Origin: VBAS01 sp963773465
GTDB lineage: Bacteria; Bacteroidota; Bacteroidia; Chitinophagales; Chitinophagaceae
DNA length: 64,000 nucleotides
Assembly (NCBI GenBank): GCA_963773465.1
Contig: CAVZBF010000004.1
Span: 558,001 to 622,000, forward strand
Direction of reading: 5' to 3'
Of this stretch, positions 28,679 through 37,653 are shown in pieces. The position numbers and the translations under genes were made by a program. The notes beneath the pieces were generated by a model, which was given only the letters and a program-made list of their open reading frames with translations, searched no databases and was not told where the DNA came from. Position 1 is the stretch's first letter, and every line of letters starts with the position of its first letter.

Positions 28679-29530
28679 TCACCAACCAGCTACCAATAAA
28701 TTTTTTGCTGCATTAAAACTGCATTGCTGGTATTTTGAATATGCCCTCGCAGCAGCGATCCTTGTTTGATCCGCATCGCCTGTGTCAATCCATTTATTTA
28801 ACGCATCATGAAGGATATACGCTTCAGGTGCCATCAGCCCTGTGGTCCATAAGAGTGGTTCAGCCCCGGTGCTTTGTATATGTGATGAAAAATATTGTTT
28901 GCTTTTACATGCCAGCATGATCGCTTTTCGTGTTTCATTATTTTGTTTTTCAAATTCATCGGGTAAAGAAAAATCCATTAACCCATCATGACCAACATAG
29001 GCAACAATATCAGCAGCGCCGCCAAAAGGAATATCGGTTTTATTATTATTTATTATTGTCAACCCTCTACCGGAACAAGCTAATAAAAAGTCGATTGTCG
29101 TTTGTTTTATGAATTGTCCATCGTAAGCATCAGCAAGCAGGTAAATGTTTTTTGTTTTGTGTTTGAAAAGGATCCTTTCAAGAATATTTTCCGCGGGGTT
29201 CTTTTTTATTGCTGCAATTTTCCATTCATTGCTTTTGTTAAAGAAGGTTTTTACGCCATAAGCGGCACCCCAGTAAAGATTTGTCGTTGCGTTCTGTCCA
29301 TTTCCAATTGACGCCGGCACAGGAACAATTCCCTGGTATTTGTTATCACACAATGCAACGAAAACATGAATAGTTTTTAATTGTAGCTTCTGTTTAACAG
29401 CAATTGCTTTTTGAAACGAAGTTGAATCCGCAGGCCGTAAAGTTGTATCCTTCACACTGCCGGGTGCATTACCGGAACAGCCATTAAGAAAAAATAAAAG
29501 GATAGCCGACATTATGATCCTGTAGTGCAT
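28679..29530 (-). CDS. lipoprotein with caspase-like His/Cys motifs, function unknown
   Basis: About 283 residues from the ATG at 29530, which starts a hydrophobic signal with a lipobox-like NGC (Cys18); the frame is open to 29566. I do not recognise a named family with certainty. The body has IHVFVALCDNKYQGIVPVP, NLYWGAAYGVKTFF and NIYLLADAYDG. It also has two segments that resemble clan CD peptidase motifs: a hydrophobic strand before a His-Gly-type pair (IVAYVGHDG, His181) and a second strand before Cys208 (AIMLACKS). Spacing of 26 residues is compatible with that fold, but I cannot confirm it. It converges on recQ with 7 bp between stops, and follows the HerA-like gene by 39 bp on the same strand. 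Confidence 0.6.
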   Translation of the reverse strand: MHYRIIMSAILLFFLNGCSGNAPGSVKDTTLRPADSTSFQKAIAVKQKLQLKTIHVFVALCDNKYQGIVPVPASIGNGQNATTNLYWGAAYGVKTFFNKSNEWKIAAIKKNPAENILERILFKHKTKNIYLLADAYDGQFIKQTTIDFLLACSGRGLTIINNNKTDIPFGGAADIVAYVGHDGLMDFSLPDEFEKQNNETRKAIMLACKSKQYFSSHIQSTGAEPLLWTTGLMAPEAYILHDALNKWIDTGDADQTRIAAARAYSKYQQCSFNAAKNLLVAGW

Positions 29531-29569
29531 AGCAAGAGTAAAGATGGCAAAGCGAAGAATTTCCATAAA

Positions 29570-31124
29570 TCAAAATAACGACCGGCTGCGACGGCTTCTG
29601 CCACCAAGACCTAACACGCCTAATAAACTTCTTACAATTGTATTGCCAGCGGTTTTAGTCATACTTTTTACGACCGGGTCATCAAAAAAACCTTTCGCTG
29701 GTTTGCCTGACTTTTTTTCCGCCTTCTCTTCCGACTTCCGTTGTTTGAGTTGTTCATCTTCTTTGGCCGCTTCATTTAATTTTGCATTCAATATTTCATA
29801 AGCGCTTTCGCTATCTACTTCTTTATTATACTTCGCTGCAATTTTGGATTTACTTACAAGGCTGTCGATCTCTGCTTCTGTTAAGATATCCATCCTGCTT
29901 TGCGGCGGCCGCAGCATACAATGCACAAGCGGCGTAGGAATTCCTTTTTCATTCAGCATCGTAACCAATGCTTCACCAATTCCAAGTTGAGTGATCAGGT
30001 CATCCGTTTTATAAAATTCAGTTTCGGGATAATTTTCTGCTGTTTGTTTAATTACTTTCCGGTCAGCTGCAGTAAATGCTCTTAATGCATGCTGCACTTT
30101 CAATCCTAACTGCGCAAGTACAGAAGCAGGAACATCCATAGGATTTTGTGTGCAGAAGAAAATTCCAATTCCTTTTGAGCGAATAAGTTTAATGATCGTT
30201 TCAATTTGCTGCAGTAAAGCAGGGCTTGCCTCCTGGAAAATAAGATGTGCTTCATCGATGAACATGACCAGCTTCGGTTTATCAAGATCACCTTCTTCAG
30301 GAGAGGTTGCATATAACTCGGCAAGCAATTGTAACATGAACGTCGAGAATAATTTTGGTCTGTCCTGCAGATCGGTAACACGGACCACCGAGATCATTCC
30401 CCGACCATCATCACTTATCCGCATCAGGTCGTCCACATCAAAGCTTGTTTCACCAAAAAATACATCGGCACCTTGTTGCTGCAGTTCTATCACTTTTCTT
30501 AAAATAGTGCCGGTACTTGTTGTAGAAATCTTCCCATAAGTTTTTTCCAGTTCTGCCTTTCCTTCATCACTTACATATTGCAATACTTTAATAAAATCTT
30601 TCAGATCGAGCAGTGGCAAGTTTATTATCATCGCAATATTTAAAGATCATGGCAACAAAACCGCCCTGTGTGTCATTCAATCCTAAAATCTTTGAAAGAA
30701 GCACGGGACCGAACTCACTTACAGTTGCTCTTAGCCTGGCTCCTTTTTGATTGCTGAGCGTAAGTAACTCAGTTGGATAGGCAGTTGGCTTAAATTCGAC
30801 ATTCAGTTTTTGAACTCTTTCGTTTACTTTATCATTTACCGTTCCTGCCGCAGCAATGCCGCTCAGGTCACCTTTAATATCCATCATTACCACGGGCACA
30901 CTTGCATCGCTTAATATTTCACTGAGTACCTGCAGGGTTTTTGTTTTACCGGTACCGGTTGCCCCGGCGATCAGTCCATGACGGTTCATTGTTTTTAATG
31001 GAAGTAAAACTGCAGCATCGCTTACTACTTCGCCATCTAAAACAGCGCAACCAATCTTAAATGCCTCGCTTTTAAATGTATAACCGGCTTTAATTGCTTC
31101 AGAAAATTTTGCTTTGTCTGGCAT
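29570..31124 (-). CDS. HerA-like/DUF853 ATPase, one frameshift
   Basis: About 518 residues in two frames that join near 30617. Part one has KIGCAVLDGEVVSDAAVLLPL, Walker A GATGTGKTKTLQVL and VVMMDIKGDLSG. Part two has Walker B KLVMFIDEAHLIF, FCTQNPMDVP and ALRAFTAADRKVIKQTAENYP, all typical of the YjgR/DUF853 group of HerA/FtsK-fold ATPases. The C terminus is Lys/Arg-rich (GGRSRRSRSLF). At the break an extra G (AAACTT-G-CCACTG) turns KLPLLDLKDF out of frame, so a single-base error is likely. The biochemical role of this family is not settled. The gene stands apart from NurA or other end-processing genes. Confidence 0.85.
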
Positions 31125-31270
31125 GATATAAATTGAGTGTAAATTAATATTTCAACATAGACCATCGATCCCTTCTGCGCATCAGCACCAATAAAAACAA
31201 CTGATGAGGCGAAAAGAGAAACTACTTTTTAACATCTTGACCATTTAACAATTGAACAATTGAACCTAAA

Positions 31271-31648
31271 TCATAAATCCTCCTCCCTCTCCAGCATCAG
31301 TATAGCACTTTGCGGTACGATAAAATATTTCTCACTTTCATACATTACTTCTGTGGCTCCGCTAATTAAGAAAATTGCAAGGTCACCTTCCTTTGCCTGC
31401 AATGGCACATACTTCACCTGGTCATCATCCTGTTTCCATGGCTCATCATCTATTGGCATGGGTATAGCATAACCAGGACCGGTTTTGATAACATAACCTT
31501 GTTGTACTTTTTCTTTTTCCTGCACACCCGGTGGCAAATAAAGTCCACTGGCCGTTCTTTCATCGGGTCTTGTTGGTTTAATCAGTACCCTGTCGCCGAT
31601 CACAACCAATTTCTTCAATCGATTATCGGGTGTCAAATGCATTGCCAT
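31271..31648 (-). CDS. GroES-like co-chaperone family protein
   Basis: About 125 residues from the ATG at 31648 (MAMHLTPDNRLKKLVVIGDRVLIKP); the frame continues upstream to 31717 without homology. VIGDRVLIKPTRPDERTASGLYLPPG is the GroES strand and mobile loop region. The remainder keeps the GroES barrel pattern (GYVIKTGPGY, VPLQAKEGDLAIFL) but is longer than a standard GroES of about 95 residues and has a divergent insertion with DDEPWKQDDDQ. There is no groEL beside it. It may be an accessory Cpn10 paralogue rather than the main co-chaperonin. Confidence 0.82.
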   Translation of the reverse strand: MAMHLTPDNRLKKLVVIGDRVLIKPTRPDERTASGLYLPPGVQEKEKVQQGYVIKTGPGYAIPMPIDDEPWKQDDDQVKYVPLQAKEGDLAIFLISGATEVMYESEKYFIVPQSAILMLEREEDL

Positions 31649-31772
31649 TTGCAAACAATTTAACTGCAAATGTACAATGCCCGCCAAATATTCGCTTCTT
31701 AACAAAAAATTACGCAACGATGGTATGTTACTTTAAATGAATTAACTTTATTCGCAACAAAATCTATAGATC

Positions 31773-32467
31773 ATGGAAGGAAAAAAACCAAAAATATTAT
31801 TATGCGAAGATGATCCGAATCTTGGAAGGTGTTAAAGAATTATCTGGAATTGAATGATTATGATGTAACACTTGAAAGAGATGGCCGCCTTGGCCTTGCC
31901 GCTTTTCAACGTGAAAAATTTGATATCTGCCTGCTTGATGTAATGATGCCCAATATGGATGGCTTTACACTGGCAGAAGAGATAAGGGATGTTGATCCCG
32001 ATATTCCGTTGTTCTTCCTCAGCGCAAAAACGATGAAAGAAGATGTGATACAGGGATATAAATTGGGCGCCGATGATTATATCACCAAGCCTTTTGACAG
32101 CGAAGTATTGCTGCTGAAAATAAAAGCTATCCTGAAACGAAATGAAGAACTGAATAAAGAAGCAGAGAATAAAGAGTTCGATCTGTCTACCTATCATTTC
32201 AATCCCAAACTTCGCCAGCTGACACATGGTGGCATTACGCAAACATTATCTCCAAAAGAAAATGAGTTGCTGAAAATGCTGGCAGAGCATCTGAATGATC
32301 TGTTGCCAAGAGAACAGGCATTGAAAAAGATATGGGGCAGCGATACTTATTTTAATGGCCGCAGCATGGATGTATATATTGCCAAGCTTCGAAAATATCT
32401 AAAAGACGATCCAAAGATCGAGATCGTGAATATTCATGGAAATGGATTCAGGCTGGTAGTGCAATAA
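31773..32467 (+). CDS. OmpR-family response regulator, one frameshift
   Basis: About 231 residues. ATG 31773 begins MEGKKPKILLCEDDPNLG, then the frame shifts at about 31830, where a single missing base separates NLG from VLKNYLELNDY. The receiver domain has the acidic pair EDD, phospho-acceptor Asp in LLDVMMPNMDG, the switch Ser/Lys pair (FLSAKT, YITKPF). The winged-helix output domain covers the last 95 residues (LSPKENELLKMLAEH, RSMDVYIAKLRKYLKDDP, IHGNGFRLV). No histidine kinase gene is next to it, so the partner is elsewhere or beyond view. The missing base is probably a sequencing error. Confidence 0.88.
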
Positions 32468-32475
32468 ACCACGAT

Positions 32476-33554
32476 TTAAATGATTAAAAGGATTATGAGG
32501 AAACTTATGATCCTTTTTTGTTTAAGAGAACAAGGTACCAGAAGTGTCCTGGTTTTATTTTGCCCAAGATGTTCATAGGCTTTTGCGGTTACTTCTCTTC
32601 CTCTTGGTGTACGTTGAATAAATCCTTCCTGGATCAGAAAAGGTTCATACACTTCTTCGAGCGTGCCGGCTTCTTCACCCACAGCCGTAGCAATAGTTGT
32701 AATACCAACCGGGCCGCCTTTGAATTTTTCAATGATCGTAGACAGGATCTGATTATCCATATCATCAAGACCATGTTCATCAACATTCAATGCTTTCAAC
32801 GCATGCTGTGTAATTCCAAGATCAATCTGCGCCATCATTTAATACCTGTGCAAAATCTCTTACTCTTCTTAGCAACCCATTGGCAATACGGGGGGTGCCG
32901 CGGCTTCTCCTGCTAATTTCATCTACGGCATCTTTAGAGATCGTTGTATTCAGAATATTTGCCGAACGATGAATGATCTTATTCAAAATGTCAGAAGTAT
33001 AATATTCCAGTCTTGATTTATCGCAAACCTTGAAAGCAATGGTGCCGTCAACAAACCGCTTCTGGTAGTAGCGCCGATCAATGTAAAAGGATTAAGATTG
33101 ATCTGAATACTTCTTGCATTCGGCCCGGTATCGATCATGATATCGATGCGGTAATCTTCCATGGCTGCATACAAATATTCTTCCACCACTGTACTCAACC
33201 GGTGTATCTCATCAATAAACAAAACATCATTCGGTCTCAAGATTGGTAAGCAACCCGGCAAGATCACCGGGCTTTTCAATTACAGGACCCGATGTTTCTT
33301 TGATATTCACTCCCAGTTCATTTGCCACGATCCTCGATAAGAGTTGTTTTACCCAAACCCGGCGGACCGTGAAATAAAACATGATCCAGTGCTTCGCCGC
33401 GGATCTTTGCGGCCTTGATAAATATCTTCAGATTATCAATGATCTGCGCCTGACCCGAGAATTCATCAATATGCGCAGGGCGAATATTATTTTCAAATTC
33501 TTTATCGGCCGGTGTTAAAAAATCTTTACTGCTGTCCAGGTTCGAATTAGGCAT
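32476..33554 (-). CDS. ruvB: Holliday junction branch-migration ATPase RuvB, several frameshifts
   Basis: AAA+ motor that drives branch migration with RuvA. The pieces in order cover the whole family: IRPAHIDEFSGQAQIIDNL, Walker A GPPGLGKTT, Walker B VLFIDEIHRL, GATTRSGLLTAPLLSRF, SRRSRGTPRIANGLLRRVRDFA, then DLGITQHALKALNVDEHGLDDMD and IQRTPRGREVTAKAYEHL. At least four single-base changes break the frame: an extra A after TTLIE (33330 area), an extra A before PNDVLF, a missing base before SRLEYYTSDIL, and a missing base before AQIDLGI. Each would be repaired by one base, which suggests error rather than decay. Length about 350 residues, normal for RuvB. ruvC is at 62.1 kb. Confidence 0.9.
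32486..32519. terminator. hairpin between response regulator and ruvB
   Basis: AAAAGGATTATGAG and CTTATGATCCTTTTTT form an imperfect stem (one mismatch) with a T tract on the plus strand. It probably ends the response-regulator transcript and overlaps the predicted ruvB 3' end. Confidence 0.55.
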
Positions 33555-33788
33555 GGAAATTTTTTCGTAATTTTTGTAAATCTAAATTATTAATCACAAA
33601 ACATAGTATCTGAAATTTATCAAGACATTTGCAGTAATTGGAATTCAGAATAATTTTTGGGGTGCCGGCAGTTGCAATTCTATTGTGCTTCTGTTGCGAC
33701 GCGCAGCCTGCACTGAGCGAAAGCGAAGTGTTCAGCCACAACAACCCGATAGCTATCGGGTCTTATCATCATTAAATGAAATGGCTAT
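33555..33788. other. 234-bp spacer with repeat debris
   Basis: No gene seen. Contains a CTTCTGTTGCGACGC segment related to family F, a GCACTGAGCGAAAGCGAAGTG imperfect hairpin, and a family E palindrome at 33745-33762 just before the next gene. These form a composite block similar in order to 23654-23850. Confidence 0.5.
33745..33762. repeat. family E palindrome
   Basis: ACCCGATAGCTATCGGGT, identical to 23684-23701, followed by the shared TCTTATCATC-like tail, 27 bp before the next ATG. Confidence 0.75.
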
Positions 33789-34436
33789 ATGAAAATTGGA
33801 CTAATCGGAAGCGGCATCGTTGGCCGTGTATTAGCGACCGCATTTTTAAAAGAAGGTCATGATGTAATGCTTGGTACAAGGAATATCAGTAAAGAAGATG
33901 TAGTAAAATGGAAAAGTGAAAATAAGAACGGATTACTTGGCTCATTCCAGGAAACAGCACAGTTTGGAGAAATAATAGTATTGGCTGTTAGCGGACTTGT
34001 TGCAGAAGATGCGATCAATCTTGCGGGAAAAGAACATTTCAGCAACAAAATAATCATTGATGCTACCAATCCAATTGCTGCAGTACCGCCGGAAAATGGT
34101 GTATTAAAATTTTTTACGACGCTTGAAGAATCTTTAATGGAAAAAATTCAAAAGCAACTGCCGGATGCTAAGATTGTTAAAGCATTCAGTTGCGCGGGGA
34201 ATGCGTTTATGTATAAGCCAAATTTTAATGGCAGCATACCGACTATGTTTATTTGCGGAAATGATGAGGATGCAAAGAAAACCGTTACCACTATACTCAC
34301 ATCATTTGGCTGGGAAACAGAAGATATGGGCAAAGTGCAAGCCGCAAGAGCAATTGAACCTTTAAGTATCTTGTGGTGTATACCAGGCTTTATCCGTAAT
34401 CAATGGACGCATGCATTTAAACTGCTTAAAAAATAA
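33789..34436 (+). CDS. NADP-dependent F420 oxidoreductase-like protein
   Basis: 215 residues. An N-terminal Rossmann fold opens with MKIGLIGSGIVGRVLATAFLKEGHDVMLGTRN, the NADP-type pattern with Arg in the ribose loop. It continues with IIVLAVSG, IIIDATNPIAAV and KAFSCAGNAFM, as in the F420-dependent NADP reductase family (Pfam NAD_binding F420). Bacteroidota generally lack F420, so members here probably act on another substrate. No partner gene is obvious; the next gene starts 51 bp downstream on the same strand. Confidence 0.82.
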   Translation: MKIGLIGSGIVGRVLATAFLKEGHDVMLGTRNISKEDVVKWKSENKNGLLGSFQETAQFGEIIVLAVSGLVAEDAINLAGKEHFSNKIIIDATNPIAAVPPENGVLKFFTTLEESLMEKIQKQLPDAKIVKAFSCAGNAFMYKPNFNGSIPTMFICGNDEDAKKTVTTILTSFGWETEDMGKVQAARAIEPLSILWCIPGFIRNQWTHAFKLLKK

Positions 34437-34487
34437 AGAGGGAGCAACATTCAGCCAGGTGATATTGTCATCTAAAAAAATCGCTTT

Positions 34488-35117
34488 ATGAGGACCCTGT
34501 TCTTAACCGGTATTCTCTTACTTACAATTTATTTTTTTAATAGCTGTAGTATTTGTTCTTGCAAAAAAATTTCTTGCCCGGCTTTTGAAGATGTAAATTT
34601 TCAAACCTGGTTTGCTGCTTACCAGTCAAGCCAGCAGTCCATTTTCAAGTACCAGTCTTCCTACGATACGATTACTTTGGGTAACCCTCACAAAAGCAAA
34701 GCTTATGAGGGTAAGCAGGGTTGCTATGGTGTCGACAATGGCTGTTCTAAAGAGTTTTCAGTCGGGTCAAATGAAGTTGCAAACTTCAGGTACAAATTAT
34801 CCATCATCTATTCTTCATCATCATTCCTGGGTTCATCGGAATCTCTAAAAAACATTTCGTTGTGGTTATTGGGCTTTAATTTCACTGCCAGTGATGTCAA
34901 TGAGCAAGGTCTTGTATTAATGCCGGGAACTTACACCGGCAGTTATGCGGCTTCACTTACTATTAATGGAGTTGCATATAATCATGTGCAGACTATAACA
35001 AGGGATACAACAATTAGTTTATCAACTCCGGCCCCTTATAAGGTTTATCTTAGTAAAGGACCAGGCGTGATCGCTTATGAAATGTTTCCGTCGCATGAGT
35101 TATGGATAAAACAATAA
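34488..35117 (+). CDS. lipoprotein of unknown function
   Basis: 209 residues. The signal peptide has a lipobox at Cys20 (FFNSC), followed by a dense Cys group (CSICSCKKISC: Cys20, 23, 25 and 30). The body is Ser/Tyr-rich and beta-strand-like (FRYKLSIIYSSSSFLG, GTYTGSYAASLTINGVAYNHVQTITRD). I do not recognise a family. It ends 16 bp before the Lgt-like gene on the same strand and may be the first gene of that operon. Four cysteines close to the membrane anchor are unusual. Confidence 0.65.
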   Translation: MRTLFLTGILLLTIYFFNSCSICSCKKISCPAFEDVNFQTWFAAYQSSQQSIFKYQSSYDTITLGNPHKSKAYEGKQGCYGVDNGCSKEFSVGSNEVANFRYKLSIIYSSSSFLGSSESLKNISLWLLGFNFTASDVNEQGLVLMPGTYTGSYAASLTINGVAYNHVQTITRDTTISLSTPAPYKVYLSKGPGVIAYEMFPSHELWIKQ

Positions 35118-35133
35118 ACCATTAAATCATTTT

Positions 35134-35889
35134 TTGAATTTCCCGGTTACCATAGAAATTGGCTCGGCAAAAATTTTGCTACATGCGGTTTTAGAACTGG
35201 CTGCATTCTTTATCGGGTTCAGGTATTTCCTTTGGCTTAAAAAAAAACAGGGAGACATCATAAGTTCTTCAAACCGCACATGGATTTTTATAGGTGTTAT
35301 ATTCGGCGCTTTTATCGGAAGCAGGCTGCTTGGCGGACTGGAAGACCCACCGCAAATTGCAAAAGCCGATAATATCCTTTACTATTTTTATCAAAATAAA
35401 ACCGTTGTTGGTGGTTTACTCGGTGGCCTCGCAGGGGTGGAGATCATAAAAAAAATCATTGGTGAAAAAAAAGCTTCGGGTGATCTGTTTGTTTATCCAT
35501 TCCTGCTTGCACTCATCATCGGGCGCATCGGCTGTTTTTCAATGGGTATCTATGAAGAAGCTTATGGTAATGAAACAAGTTTTTTTAGCGGGATGAATTT
35601 AGGAGATGGCAGGTTACGCCACCCGGTCGCTTTGTATGAAATTGTTTTTTTAATTATTTTATGGATAAGCATACACTATACAGCTTCCAGGATCTTATTT
35701 CAACCGGGGGCTTTATTTAAAATTTTTATGGTCTGCTATCTGTTATTCCGTTTCTTTATCGATTTCATTAAACCTCATTATACATTTAACTTCGGGTTGT
35801 CAGTTATACAGTTAAGTTGTTTTGCAGGATTACTTTATTATTCGCGGTATATAATTCAACCGAAAAAACTAATTCTTTCTTATGCCTGA
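35134..35889 (+). CDS. Lgt-like integral membrane protein lacking the catalytic His
   Basis: 251 residues with about seven membrane segments; the start is a TTG at 35134, the only candidate that gives the full first segment. It belongs to the prolipoprotein diacylglyceryl transferase family: KTVVGGLLGG (residues 89-98) aligns with the Lgt SFHGGLxG region, and GRIGCF (130-135) with the Lgt signature GRxGNF. RHPVALYE and FRFFIDFIKPH follow. The His that is essential in E. coli Lgt (His103) is Val92 here, and the signature Asn is Cys134. It therefore probably does not perform the standard reaction. Its stop overlaps the radical SAM start by 8 bp. Role inferred: a lipid-head or glycerophospholipid-handling partner of the radical SAM enzyme. 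Confidence 0.82.
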   Translation: MNFPVTIEIGSAKILLHAVLELAAFFIGFRYFLWLKKKQGDIISSSNRTWIFIGVIFGAFIGSRLLGGLEDPPQIAKADNILYYFYQNKTVVGGLLGGLAGVEIIKKIIGEKKASGDLFVYPFLLALIIGRIGCFSMGIYEEAYGNETSFFSGMNLGDGRLRHPVALYEIVFLIILWISIHYTASRILFQPGALFKIFMVCYLLFRFFIDFIKPHYTFNFGLSVIQLSCFAGLLYYSRYIIQPKKLILSYA

Positions 35890-37288
35890 ACGTCCTTACA
35901 CATATTATGATTTTACACTGAGCCTTTGTTCTGAATGTCTGCGGCGGGTTGATGCCAAGATCGTATTTGAAAACCAGAATGTATACATGCTAAAGAATTG
36001 CGCGGATCATGGTTTTCAAAAAGTATTAATTGCTACGGATGTTGAATATTATAAGAACATCCGTAATTATAATAAGGCTTCGGAAATGCCTTTGCATTTC
36101 AATACAAAGACACATTATGGCTGTCCGTATGATTGTGGTCTTTGCCAGGATCATGAGCAACACAGTTGTTTAACGATTATTGAAATAACTGACCGTTGCA
36201 ATCTTACATGCCCTACTTGTTATGCAATGAGCAGTCCGCATTATGGCAGGCACAGAACAATAGAAGAAGTGGAAAGAATGCTGGATATAATTGTTGCAAA
36301 TGAAGGATCGCCGGATGTAGTGCAGATAAGTGGTGGTGAGCCTACAGTTCACCCTGATTTTTTTGCGATACTTGACATTGCTAAGAGCAAACCGATCCGT
36401 CACCTGATGGTGAATACAAATGGTATACGCATTGCGAAAGATGAGGAGTTTGTCAAACGGCTTGCTTCATACATGCCCGATTTTGAAATCTATCTCCAGT
36501 TTGATTCTTTTAAACCATCGGCATTAAAGCAATTGAGAGGTGAAGATCTGACTGATACCCGCCGGAAAGCGATTGAAATCTTAACAAGTACAATCTTTCT
36601 ACAACACTGGTTGTAACACTTCAAAAAGATCTGAATGATGATGAGATCGGCACAGTCATTGAATTTGCAGTGCAACAAAAATGTGTTCGTGGCGTAACTT
36701 TTCAGCCGGTACAGGTTGCGGGACGACATGAAAATTTCGATCCGGCCACCGATCGTATAACGATGACTGATGTCAGAAATAAAATTCTCACGCAAACAAA
36801 TATTTTTCGAACCCAATGATCTTATTCCTGTACCCTGTAACCCCGATGCTTTAGTGATGGGCTATGCATTAAAAGTTGCCGGTAAGGTTTTTCCAATGAC
36901 AAGATATATCGATCCGGCTCATTTGCTTAATAACAGCCGTAACACGATCGTATATGAGCAGGATGCAGCGCTGCACAGTCACCTCTTAAAAATATTCAGC
37001 ACAGGTATTTCAGTAGATCGTGTGGAAGAAAATTTCAAACAACTTTTATGTTGCCTGCCAGAGATACATGCACCGGGGCTAAGCTATGAAAACCTGTTTC
37101 GGATAATTATTATGCGGTTTATCGATGCTTATGATTTTGATGTAAGAGCTATCAAGAAAAGCTGCGTGCATATAGTTCATAAAGACGGCCGCATCATTCC
37201 TTTTGAAACCATGAATCTTTTTTACAGGGATGAAAAAGAGAAGTATGTAAAAGAGCTGCAGGCCGAAAGGGCAAATTCAATTGTGTGA
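35882..37288 (+). CDS. radical SAM protein of the MJ0619/tetraether-synthase type, two frameshifts
   Basis: About 469 residues. The N-terminal metal-binding region has Cys16, Cys19 and Cys40 (LCSECL ... KNCADHGF). A second Cys set, GCPYDCGLCQDHEQHSC (81, 85, 88, 96), precedes the radical SAM CX3CX2C triad at 106, 110 and 113 (TDRCNLTCPTCYA). QISGGEPTVHPDF follows. This order matches MJ0619-like proteins, the group that includes archaeal tetraether lipid synthase and joins unactivated lipid chains. Frame one ends at 36616; frame three runs from 36770 to 37288; the segment between reads YNLSTTLVVTLQKDLN to TDVRNKILTQ in a third frame. Two single-base changes would rejoin them. Overlaps Lgt-like (8 bp) and the next gene (4 bp). 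Lipid-tail chemistry is inferred from family. Confidence 0.82.
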
Positions 37289-37554
37289 AAAAAGCATTGC
37301 CCATATTGATCACAGAATTAGTGATCTCTTTGATCGTTGCATTCGCAAGCAGCGATGGCGCTTTCAGTTATGATTATTTTACGATGTTTGGTTTGTGCAA
37401 TTTGATAATCGGTCTTTTGAGTTTTATTGTTAGCCTTATTATTTACTTCGTGGATCATGAAACAGGCAAGCCATGGTTTATTGCTTCAGGTATTATATTG
37501 TTACTGGGTTGTCTTACCTGTTCCGTATTCCCATTAGATTTTGGACCGCATTAA
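37285..37554 (+). CDS. small membrane protein
   Basis: 89 residues, GTG start overlapping the radical SAM stop in a GTGA junction, which indicates translational coupling. Three hydrophobic segments (about 5-20, 29-52 and 62-85) separated by short polar turns; no motif recognised. Last gene of the Lgt-like / radical SAM operon, followed after 47 bp by a strong terminator. Its place suggests that it works at the membrane with the two preceding products. Confidence 0.7.
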   Translation: MKKALPILITELVISLIVAFASSDGAFSYDYFTMFGLCNLIIGLLSFIVSLIIYFVDHETGKPWFIASGIILLLGCLTCSVFPLDFGPH

Positions 37555-37601
37555 AACCTGATAGCTTTTGATTAAAAGAATACTAAAAATAAAAGAATGA
37601 A

Positions 37602-37627
37602 AAAGCCCTCCTGGTCAGGAGGGCTTT
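37602..37627. terminator. strong bidirectional terminator
   Basis: Perfect AAAGCCCTCCTG/CAGGAGGGCTTT hairpin with a 2-base loop between two convergent genes. It serves the radical SAM operon and the large P-domain gene. Confidence 0.88.
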
Positions 37628-37653
37628 GAAATATCTGTTCTAATTATCTTTTA

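Noticed and set aside
31242..31264. ACAATTGA repeats as a further heptamer array
   Set aside because: The period is 8, with only two units, and no inverted partner was found.
31827..31835. Programmed frameshift in the response regulator
   Set aside because: No slippery heptanucleotide or downstream structure is evident, and the missing base is like many others in conserved genes of this window; sequence error is simpler.
35134..35889. Annotating this gene simply as lgt
   Set aside because: The essential His is Val and the signature Asn is Cys, so the standard lipoprotein-modifying reaction is doubtful.
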